Origin: Armillaria gallica
Taxonomy: Eukaryota; Basidiomycota; Agaricomycetes; Agaricales; Physalacriaceae
DNA length: 64,000 nucleotides
Direction: 5' to 3'
Assembly: GCA_037576215.1 (NCBI GenBank)
Contig: JBANDB010000009.1
Location: forward strand, 62,001 to 126,000
Below, piece by piece: positions 54,666-64,000 of this stretch. Under the pieces are notes generated by a model. It saw only the letters and a list, made by a program, of their open reading frames with translations. It was not told the DNA's origin and ran no database searches. Position 1 is the stretch's first letter; every line of letters starts with the position of its first letter. The position numbers and the translations under genes were made by a program.

Positions 54666-56290
54666 TAAACTAAACAGGCTGATCATCTGCTTCAAACAAT
54701 GGAGACAAAGAACACTTTTGTTTGCATCCTTGCATGTTGAAACTAATCAAAGGTGAGAATGGTCACATGCTTTGCTTTGCTTGTTTTATAGCACTCATGA
54801 CATTTACCAGTACAAGGCCACTTGCCATGGCAAGTCTAATACTAATTTAATCAGCCTCAGTCATTCAATTAGTCATTGCGGATGTACAGAGATGTTGGCC
54901 TCCTGTGACAATAGATCTCAATCACAAATGTCAACCTACCCAATCTTGGTTTTTACTAGAGTAGTATGGGTTTCCGTTTTGCAAATGCTGAGGAATAGGA
55001 GTTGACACTGCCTGCTGTCACCAAGTTTGTGTCTGACTCGGAGCAATGCCTTGTTGTCCATATGTGCAATGATGTCACATAGCTCAATTAACCAAGACAG
55101 AGGGACATTGTCCATGGAACACTAGGATCTTGAAGCACAGTAAAAACTGAACAAAGGTAGATATAAGTTGTTAACAAGGCAATGGCAAGCACTTGATCCC
55201 ACAAATCCATATTGTTCCCTCCAACCTAAAATCCATGAGCATCATGAGAACAAAAAGACCAATAGTGATGGATACATGAGAATCCACCTCACATCTTCGA
55301 TCATTATCAGCGATGAGTAATTGCAGAATTTCGGTGTTCAAGTTCCAAGATGCACAAGATGCCTGAGGTGTGTCAGACATCAGGACAATCAGATTACTCA
55401 CTATTTCTCATGCTAGACTAAGCAGCTATCTGTGTTGAGGGTCTGGCATGAATGTCCAGGACTAGGTATCAAAAAGTGAAGGTCTGCACTTGTACAGGGA
55501 GATAGTCAGGAGACAATCCATAAAAGGAGGAGACATTGTGGTAATTTTTTGGCTGAGTAATGACAATCAACGAGGGATGAGGCATTGGTCCCCAAGGGAT
55601 GGTAAACATGACCTGAAGTATATGTGTCTGGCACTTCCACATTGCTACAAGGAGAACTGTGCACAGATGATCCAATGGAGCACAGCTCCATAGGAGAGGA
55701 GACTGAACCTAGAAAATATTCATGAATACAGGCCAGTTTACTTGATGATACAATATGTCATAACATAGATTTCAACTGGAAGAGTCACAAAAAAGTGCTT
55801 AGTTCTGAAAGCCCATTAGCCTTGTCTTCAGAGGTCATGATGAACATCCTCTACCTGGCATAGACACTCCATCCAGATTCAGAACATTAAAAAAAGGTTA
55901 TTCAGTTGAACCCGAGTGTGAATTCACAGGATATTGGATTGATGACTTCGAATTCAACCATGGAAGATCTGTAAATGATGTCTGCATCATAAACAGAGAT
56001 TAAATGGATGATTTTGAGGGTGGGAGTGTGACCTACAGCAAGCAGGGATGACTAGGACAGGGGGGCAAGGATGAAGAATATAGGAAAAGAAAGACACGAG
56101 TGTGCATGCTTGTACACTGAAAGGTGCTGGTAGAAGTAAAGATGACAGTTCCAAAACAATGCATCTACATTTGGATCGAGTGCTGGAACACCCAATTGGA
56201 CTCTTTGTATGCCTCCTCAGACAAGGAAGGTGGCACCATTCCACAATGATCAGTGAGCTATAAAAAATTAGTGCCAGAAGAAGAGTGATG
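54666..56290. other. mixed fossil DNA, no gene supported
   Basis: Minus pieces (55171-55401, 55506-55691) and a plus piece (55490-55693, reading IVVIFWLSNDNQRGMRHWSP) are open but cannot be ordered into a model. CpG is scarce throughout. Confidence 0.3.
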
Positions 56291-56295
56291 TAGTT

Positions 56296-57065
56296 GTGAT
56301 GCCTACCTTCAAGATTTTGCCACTGACCTCCTCAAATTCAATAGTCATCAAACAGAAAAATATGCACTTGCTTTCTGCATTTAATGTTGAGGCATGGGTG
56401 AAAATTGATGAGATCACTGGGCCTGACTCACAGATTGTTATGGTTCATTTAAATTCTCCCTTCTTCAACATTAGCTGAGCACAGACAAATCAAAACAGTA
56501 TCCTGTTGCTTCTTGCCACTGTGTCGCTGTTAATTGTGATAGCAGTGGTCACATACTGGATGACGATAGTGTCACCTCAGAAGAGAGACAAGGTCTCCAT
56601 TGTGGCAGGATTGATGGATTACTATAGTCATGACTACATTTTACTACCATTAGCTGTTCATCTACTACTAATGAGTATTGTTACTCACCAAATTTGTCCC
56701 CTGCCAGTGACTCATCGACAATCAAACAACTTGGCCTGGCAAGACATCCAGATTTTAAGTTCAGTACCCTTCAACAAGAATATTCCAGGACAACTCACAA
56801 GTGGATCATGATTTCTTGGGCTACAAAATTGCAGCTACCAGGTTGGGGTGGTGCACCACTGGGATCAACCATTATAATGGCATCTGGGCAGAGAAATAGT
56901 AGGTCAGATGGATGTTATAAAGGACAGAGGTGGGACACACATCTACACCAAGTTGCAGTAGTTGAATTACAATGTGTAAGGCTCAATGGACATGTCATGC
57001 ATCAATGGCTTGAGGAGGAAATGATTACTCACTATTTCTTATGCTATATGAGGGTGATATGTTGA
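56296..57065 (+). pseudogene. fossil coding stretch, unrecognised
   Basis: 56296-56478 reads FKILPLTSSNSIVIKQKNMH ... WVKIDEITGPDSQIVMVHLN. After a gap a frame at about 56560-57065 reads DDDSVTSEERQGLHCGRIDG, meets a TAG and a TGA, then runs SPNLSPASDSSTIKQLGLAR ... HPDFKFSTLQQEYSRTTHKW. Probably pieces of one or two broken genes. Confidence 0.35.
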
Positions 57066-57539
57066 ATCTTGATGAACCAATGCGAGGGTTAAGAATCAAG
57101 AAGCAAGTGAGAGGCCTTCAATATAAGAAGAGGAAGGGGTATACTGTTCAATATAATGAGCATTCCCAGTGAAGATGAATGTAATCATGTACTAGCACTG
57201 TTGCTTGCACACTGGAAGTTATTTGCGACAAGTCATTAATCAAGAGTGAACAGTTAGGATAACTGACTGGTTCCAAATAATGGGTCAACATTCGGACCGA
57301 GTTCCAGAAGGCCTGAGCTACTGAGGGCAGCATGCATCAATGCTGCCATTCCAAGTTTCATAATGACTAAATTCAGAAATGATCAAAATGACTTTTGGCG
57401 CTGGACTATATAAGGAGCACTTTTTGCCTTATAAAGAAGGACTCTTTACACTATTAGGAAAGTGTACTGTTGTTTCATGCAGATCAACATTGGGCTGCCA
57501 AAAATCAAAAATTGAAGGTTGCACCATAAAACCTCCCAC
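57066..57539. other. no gene recognised
   Basis: Short frames only. CACTATATAAGG-like and TATAAAG words near 57405-57435 are compatible with a TATA box but have no gene behind them. Confidence 0.3.
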
Positions 57540-58930
57540 TAAAGTAGCAGGAATTTGCATCTATTGATCTTACCTCTTGTCATCAAAACTTTTGTCTAGC
57601 ATATTGTTGGCTCACATAGAGCTGTACTCATTTTATGGGCCCATACCGAGGGTTGGAATTGGAAGAAGACAAAGACTTGCAGTTCTAGCTCGCTCATACT
57701 CAGATGCCATCGATTTGTGGAAAAGAAGAAGAGCAACCGCTGGTGGCCTGGATTAGGGAGGACCTTTCACCAATGGTGCCTTATAGTTGGATATTTCACA
57801 TGGGGAGCTGATGAAATGAACAGTTTGAGGGAGGCTACTAGCACTATATGCAGGAGGTGCCTGGCACAATGACTGCAGCAGTGAGGCAGTATCATCTCGA
57901 TGTCATCGACTTATGGCAAGGCCTGACTGATGCACTTATTAAGCAACCAAAGCCCAGTTGGACATTTGAAGGATGTGAATGGTGGTACCGCAGCTTCTTG
58001 AATCCAGTCTGTCCATCTCTCCCAGACCAGTTTGAACTCAAAACTTGAAGACACACAATAACATTCTCTTGTCTCATCTGCTGTGTCTCAACCTCTTTGT
58101 TATCATCTCCAACCACCTTTCCTATCATTCATAGAGCAGCAACTGTGCTGCCACAGGGATTCTTGTGTCACTCCAGAGATATAGTCTAGCCAAGTATTCC
58201 ATGTCTTGCCTGGCCATTCTCTTGCTCACCCATCTTTTAGCATCCATTCCTCGCTTCCACTATGGCACATGATAACATCTCTCATTGCCTGTTATCTTTC
58301 AACCTCCCAGTATCCCACCTGTCACTGTGCCTTGCATCAAGCTCCCACTATTTATAGTGTGTTGACTATACTACAGCAGACAATATTGTGCTCTTCTGGA
58401 GAATCAAGATACAATCCAACTGAGTATTTCATATCTTACCTGGCCTATCTCTGCCTCACTCATCTGTTAGCATCCAATCCCCATGTGCATAATACCAGTG
58501 ACCAAGAAATGAGAAGAGATTTCTCAAAGTGCCAAAGAAACACATATAGTCCATGCAGAAGATGATTCACTTGAATTTCATTTGGCCACAACCTAGCTGA
58601 CTCTTGCTTAGATACGGACCTTGGGCAATGCAAGGACTGGGGGGACAAAGATTGCCCGCTGTCAAGACATCTTGGTTGCTTCATTGCTGGGCTTGAAGTT
58701 GAAGGACAGCACTGCATATATGCATGTCTGTTTGGGAGTATGATTTCTGTTTGTATGGAATCACCATGTTCATGACACAAAAAGTCCTCATGTCATAATT
58801 GTACATTTGCATTTTCATCTCAATGATTAGACTTCCTTCTGATATATAATTCTAGATACTTTCATGTAACTACTGTACTGAATACAAATGTATGTCCATC
58901 TTACTGAGGGAGACATCAGGCAATACCAAG
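57540..58930 (+). repeat. repeat unit R3, copy 3 (CpG-poor)
   Basis: Collinear with 29740-30990: CATCTATTGATCTTACCTCT, GATGCCATCGATTTGTGGAA, CATCTCGATGTCATCGACTT, GCATATATGCATGTCTG, CTTTCATGTAACTACTGTAC. The plus frame 57848-58048 encodes HLDVIDLWQGLTDALIKQPK, the best preserved version of the motif that is also hinted at in R1 and R2. Confidence 0.7.
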
Positions 58931-59002
58931 GGATATGCACATTCTTACTTGTTCTATTGTTCAATTACCCCATTGGGATGAGCAACAGCATGATATTCCA
59001 TA

Positions 59003-59085
59003 TGAGCCTCAATGGGAATTGAACAGCCCAAACAATTAAGCAATGGCTCATGCAACACCCAACCATTGAACTATGGGTGCTCCAA
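59003..59085 (-). repeat. tRNA-like sequence (S1 family), CpG-decayed
   Basis: Counterpart of 31000-31082, again directly after R3. A box TAGTTCAATGG is intact; the B box is GTTCAATTCCC, with the CG of the left copy changed to CA. Confidence 0.55.
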
Positions 59086-59089
59086 TGTA

Positions 59090-60955
59090 TGATTATGCAG
59101 GGGTCTGAGTATCCATCTTCTTACCAGTGTCATGCCTGCAGCATGTCTAAGGGTGTAATTTTGCAAATTACCATACCTTACATTATAGCAATGTAGAAGC
59201 ATAGCAAGCGGGCTGGCAGTGCAAGTGGCATGTGAAGAAGCAAGGTCACAGAGGAAGAAAGCTCTATGATAGAAAAAGAAGCAGCAGAATTAAACATAAG
59301 GACTGCATCATGCACTGTACCTTATGGGCAGGCACAACTATAAGGCCAAAGAGCGAGCTCACTTGCAAAACAATCTGTTCTGCAATAGAGATTTGAGCCT
59401 CAGTGGGATGCACTTAAACGCGGGCTGAGCCTAATTTAGATAACTACATGTCTGTAATCTATGACACATAGTCCCTGGAGATCCGGAGAAACGATATCAT
59501 GTGTGAGGGTAATCAAAAAAACCCTGGGCATAATCTAGAAACAGACTTTGGCCAATGGAAGTAGCGAGCAGGCTCAAAACCCAAAGCATTCCTTGGTTAC
59601 TGAGTCTAGAATATGACGCTGTCACCTTCGGAGCAGACCTGAAAGCCAAGTATGAAGTGTGATTGGTGATTGAGGATTAAGCAGCTATTGAGTATAAGTT
59701 CATGAGCTACTCTGCTGCTAGGGCAAGCGACATCGACATCACTTAACCCTTTGAAGATACTAAAAAGAGGACCAAGCAGCATCCTGCCAAGAGTGTTGCA
59801 TCAATTCGGACAAAGAATTATTGGCTGACAAAGAATTAACTTACTAAAGAATCGTTTATAATAATCAGCTGCCCATAGTATAAGTAGAGTAGATTTTCAT
59901 GTATTAAAGCAAGCAACCTACCCCCCACATATAGTAATACAGTCTCAGTTTGGATCTGGACTTGTTGTGATGTGTAAGAGTTAGTAACTTCGAGTCTTGG
60001 CTGTAATGCAAGTTTAGTGAGCTCACAGAGAAATAGAATGAGAGAAACATTTTGGATAAAAACTTTGGTTTACTTAAGATAACAGAGAGATATGGAAGCA
60101 GTGACACTGCGGCCGACTTGAGAGTCTACTGGATAACATCTGAGAGAAAGCTCTGTTCCTTTTCTGGTTTAGTGTGAAGGGAGAAACTGTGTGTTGGCCT
60201 CTGTGTAGGTCTTGAGTAGTTTGCAAGGGAATCAGCCAGATTGAGCTGTTCTAGCAGTTGCACAAAGTGTGACAGGTGTGCACAGTTGGACCTCACAGCA
60301 CCGTTGTTAGGGCAAGCGCACTGTGTGTGAGGACTTGTGGGGATGGTTTTTGAGAGTATTTGTGACTTGATTGGGAGTGCCGAGGGCCTCTAATCATGAC
60401 AAGTTTGGGAGTCAGGTTTAGCAACTAAGAGAAAGGTGGCGTCATGCACAGATCAGATCTAGTGGCAAGTTGTACTTAGTGAGCTCACTGACCGAACTTG
60501 GTCAATTGGCAGATCTGCATGTCCATGCATTCCGGCTATTGAAATATCCTTTGCCTTGAGGCTTGTGTGGTTCACTGTGCTCTCTTGTAAAAGCTTCAAG
60601 GAAAATGGAGAATTTGAGAATGGCTTGAGAATTATATGTTGCTATGTGCTTTGTTCTAGCAAGCTCACTGAGATATATCGAGATACTGTCAGCACACAAT
60701 TGGAATTAAATTCATTGCTCCCCTCTGCACTTAGAGAGAGATTGTGTGTGTGTGTTTAGTGGGATTGGGTATAGGTTTAGTGTGTTCATGCTAGGCCATG
60801 CTTAGTTTCACTGGTGCCTGTCACCAGCCTTGTCACTGGTGGACACTGGACTTACCTATACTTTGTATTCATTCCTGCATTTCATGTTTATTCCCCAGAT
60901 CTCAACAAACCACAATTCTATGATTTAACAGATGCGCAGCCATCTTTGTAGGACC
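59090..60955. other. no gene recognised
   Basis: No frame beyond 70 codons. TG-rich words (GTGTGTGTGTG near 60750) and many TG/CA dinucleotides fit old CpG-decayed DNA. A second tRNA-like trace (TTGAGCCTCAGTGGG near 59393) is too damaged to call. Confidence 0.4.
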
Positions 60956-60959
60956 CACT

Positions 60960-61530
60960 TAATCAATTCTTCTCCATGTGAACAATGTACTGAATCAATG
61001 AGCATGAAAAAGTGCACTAATCATTTCATCCCTAGTATAAATTCCCTTATTTTGCAGAAGTCTGACAGATAACACTTATTGAACAGTACCTAATGAAACA
61101 GCCTGCTGCTGAAACATGATGCTACATTTGACATACTTTCCATGGGCTATCACTATATCTTCTACAGCATTTTTCCAATGTGCAGCAGATCAGAATGGAA
61201 GGAAACACCTTAATTATCAACTTTGTTCGCAGCTCATTTTTACCTTTTTAATCTTCCCATTCTGTCATATCTGAATAGGTGCTAGCCATCATTTCCAGGG
61301 CAATGATTCGAAGCCAGATCTAAGATTTCATTTTAGCACTCATTTTCCTTTTCCTCACAGTATCTTCCAGAAGTTTTGATTGAAAATCAGACACTAGCAC
61401 ACCTTGTTCATCCTCCTTTTGCTTGACAATGCAGGGTTTCCAGATTAAGGATATATGCTGGATCGTGAGTGAGTCATGTTTCTTTTGCAAGGATAGCCAC
61501 TTCCCTAATTACCAACCTTGTCATGAGACA
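60960..61530 (+). repeat. repeat unit R6, copy 2 (CpG-poor)
   Basis: Homologous to 31230-31800: CTGAATCAATGAGCATGAAA, GTACCTAATGAAACAGCC, TGCTACATTTGACATAC, TATCTTCCAGAAGTTTTGATT, TTGTTCATCCTCCTTTTGCTT. R3 then a tRNA-like copy then R6 is the same order as on the left. Confidence 0.65.
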
Positions 61531-61604
61531 GACAATGGTTCATCTGGAAATACAAGCTGTGCTCTCTCCTCACCAAATGTCACCACTTACTTTGTTGTAT
61601 GCTG

Positions 61605-61689
61605 ATGCCTAAATGGGTAGCATGCTTGCCTTTCATTCACCTGGTTTCATTTTCTGTAAGTGGTAGGGGTTTGATTCTCCTTTGGCATA
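61605..61689 (+). repeat. tRNA-like sequence, CpG-decayed relative of 36949
   Basis: Acceptor arms ATGCCTA and TTGGCAT pair at 6 of 7 positions. The 3' arm is exactly TCGGCGT with CG changed to TG and CA. GGGTAGCATGCTTGCCTTTCA and GGTAGGGGTTTGATTCTCC match the other copy. The B box is lost (TTTGATTC). Confidence 0.5.
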
Positions 61690-61699
61690 CTTGAAAGAT

Positions 61700-62865
61700 C
61701 CTGTATTGATTTTTGGACAGGCTTTCAATTTTAATTTTTGCCTAGCATGATCACCTTCAAATTTCATTATCCATGGAGTGTTCTGTTCTGGCTCCCTCAA
61801 CAGAATGCCTAACTGCCAAACATGACCTCTCTCATATGATCTTTATTTCTGTATGTTCCCCAACTTCTTTATTAGTGAGCTCAGCTCTTCTGCTATTTCA
61901 GAAAGACTACCTAAATCATAAGTTAGCAGGCAGTATGTACAAGCTGAACATTTTCCTTCTTGGCTGTCCTCCTACTCATCATTTTCTATTGCTTTCTATT
62001 ATCAGGGCCATTCACTCCTAAAATTGCAGATGACTAAGCCTCTGTTTCAATTGCACCGATCCTGCCCACAGGCTAGACATGCATACCATGTCTTTCTTCT
62101 AGTCTATAATGCTTTTGACACCATGGCCATGACCTTCACTTTGAATTATGACAATCTACTATAGGGCAGTCAAAAATATAATACATCTTCAGTTGGAAGA
62201 TTATATACCATGGTTGTAGTGTCTCTATAATGTCCTGGTCTTGTGCAGGTCCAGCCATAAACGTAGGTTCTAATATCTAAAAGTTATGCTTTATCTCATG
62301 TTCTACTTAAACTTCCCCATGGATCATATGTACCAGCAGAAACATAGTAGGGGAACTGGCACTGTGCACTAAACTAAAAGCGCTATGTTGTTTCAATGAT
62401 TCACATTCATGGGTCCAAAGAAAGAGCAGCATAAGATGAATTCCTGAACAAACTTCTGCATTGCACTGATGATGAAGAAGTTATCATGACTGCATAGGCT
62501 TGTGTGTCACTGAGCAGCAGAAAGGGTTTGACAGTGTTGGTGAAGTTTGGGAGAAATATTGTTGTTTTGCCTGGTATCCTTTCAGCAACTAAACCTTTTA
62601 AAACTGATGCCACCTCAGTCCATAGATCCACCTCTTCTTATGATACTTTCTTTCTTTGTCTTCTTTCCTTTCACTACTTAGTGGCACTAAATTCTCTCTT
62701 TTTCAGTCTCTACTATCTCTGAATGTTTGACTTCTTGTGGTACCTATCTTCTCCTTCTATACTGCTAATCTCTGATATCTTACTCCCTGAGCCTCATGGT
62801 TTAAAGCAGAGTGAATACACCTGTTTCTTGCATGTACCATGCATATGCCTTCATGCCATTATAGC
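61700..62865. other. no gene recognised
   Basis: Short open frames (61773-62021, 62504-62722) without motifs. Pyrimidine-rich around 62630-62770. Confidence 0.35.
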
Positions 62866-62869
62866 ACAG

Positions 62870-63375
62870 GAAGGCTGGCCCAATGTACACAAGGCAAGAC
62901 CATATTTAAATTGATCTGGATGTGTTTTCCTTCTTGCTATCATCAGCTGCCCCCTCTGTTCTGCCAAAACTGTTGCCTAGCCTTGCATAAATTGTGCGAT
63001 TATTGTATCTCCCTAAACAGGACAAGTCTGGGATTGGGATTGAAATTGGGTGAACCCAACAGAAATGCTGCAGTTCTCCTAGGCACCAAGTGTCATGTCA
63101 ATGTCATCTACTCATAGGAAGAAAGATGAACCAGTGATAGTTACCAGAGATGATTGGGTGTTTATCAACAACATGGGCAATCAGAAGAGGCCCACTGTTG
63201 ATCTGCTTTGGTAGCAGTATTGTTTAGAGGATACAACTGTGTATATGCACACCAGTTGGGAAGTACAAGGTGAGAAAGATTTTAGTCAGCTTGATGCAAC
63301 TCCTGATGACATCTGCCTCTGCAGATGGTTAATATCAGACAAAAGGATAACACTGTAACTGTATGTCTGACAGTA
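62870..63375 (+). repeat. repeat unit R5b, copy 3 (CpG-poor)
   Basis: Homologous to 14761-15350: GGCTGGCCCAATGTACACAAGG, GTGTTTTCCTTCTTGCTATC, GTTGCCTAGCCTTGC, GTGTATATGCACACCAG, GCAACTCCTGATGACATCTG, CTCTGCAG. GCCCGACGTCCACGGGAC on the left has become GCCCAATGTACACAAGGC, losing all three CpGs. Confidence 0.65.
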
Positions 63376-64000
63376 TGGCACATGATCTTGATGGCTGTTT
63401 TTAAGCAGTAAGAGCACTCTGCTGGGAATCTACTTGTTAGCTATTGACTTGAGGCCATTTTAGCTTATGGACAATTAATTTCTGCACTGACTCACAAGAC
63501 AACAAGTTGCTCAGATACATGGCAATCGATTCTCTGAGCTTAGTCAGCACCTTATGAGGGATCTGCAGGCTCCTCACTCAATGTCATGTCCACTCTGTAT
63601 TTCAGATGATCTTTGTTTAATTGTCTGCCAGTGAGCTAGACCTGCTGTGTCTTCCTTCTATTCCATGAAGCTTTTCAACATGACATCAACTTTATATATG
63701 GTTAATTGATTTGCCATAGCCAAAAATTAAATACAGGATGCTGGAGAATAATTGAACCTGCCAGTGAAAAAAGAGACTCCTGGATGAAATATGGAACACT
63801 CTAGTCACTACATTCAAGTGTCATGCTCTTTCTAGGTCTACTTAACTTAGCTGTCTTGTTCCATATGCTGAAGTGGTAAAACAGGTTACAGAACTTTATG
63901 CTCTTCTTGCTGTCAGTGTTGTCACACATATGAAAAGCTGGATCAGAGAGTTAACAAGTAGTATATGGATGATATTGACACCAAGAAACAAGAAAGTGAT
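63376..64000. other. no gene recognised
   Basis: No frame of merit. An incomplete tRNA-like trace (ATAATTGAACCTGCCAGTG near 63750) is not callable. Confidence 0.35.

Noticed and set aside
1..64000. LTR retrotransposon or LINE coding domains
   Set aside because: I looked for reverse transcriptase, integrase and RNase H motifs in all frames and saw none that were convincing. No long terminal direct repeats were evident.

Overview
The window reads as nuclear DNA of a basidiomycete fungus, most likely an Agaricomycete. The grounds are very short GT-AG introns (44-60 nt) in several phase-consistent gene models, a metacaspase of the fungal type, an F-box/leucine-rich type ORF, a MATH/BTB-like ORF, and a large transposase-like gene of a kind I know only from mushroom-forming fungi. 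No bacterial or organellar features are visible. The family assignments rest on motif recognition by eye, not on searches.

Layout. 1-2 kb: a small multi-exon gene of unknown function, then a gene-like stretch on an uncertain strand. 2-7 kb: non-coding DNA with four unusual short-motif repeats (GGCAGTTAACTG palindromes, paired G-runs, GAACGY arrays, TTTCGG arrays). 7.3-8.8 kb: a metacaspase whose reading frame is disturbed just before the catalytic cysteine. 9.5 kb: an acidic exon. 10-32 kb: a dense mosaic of diverged repeat units (called here R1 to R6) with many tRNA-like sequences, the clearest of them on the minus strand, and a few doubtful small genes. 32.3-33.1 kb: a frameshifted MATH/BTB-like gene. 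33.4-36.0 kb: a TTGCG-array element next to two 841-bp inverted copies of a TA-flanked terminal-inverted-repeat element. 36.9-41.5 kb: another repeat unit, a second TTGCG element, a solo TTGCG arm, and a minus-strand nuclear-type gene with one in-frame TGA. 41.7-42.9 kb: an F-box ORF with two in-frame TGA codons. 43.4-48.6 kb: a decayed transposase-like gene with 12 in-frame stops, 11 of them TGA. 48.9-64 kb: CpG-poor copies of the repeat units seen further left, plus several fossil coding stretches.

Two themes unite the window. First, it is mostly a graveyard of mobile DNA in which decay proceeds by CpG to TpG/CpA change. The right third is clearly CpG-depleted relative to its own paralogues on the left, and almost every stop inside a broken ORF is a TGA that can be explained as a former CGA. 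This fits cytosine methylation and deamination of transposons (inference). Second, the repeats have recurring architecture: tRNA-like sequences with Pol III A and B boxes beside R units, and non-autonomous DNA elements whose two arms carry arrays of one short motif in opposite orientation.

Nothing here works as an operon. The only possibly intact genes are the small ones at 0.35-1.07, 17.2-17.8 and perhaps 9.5 kb.
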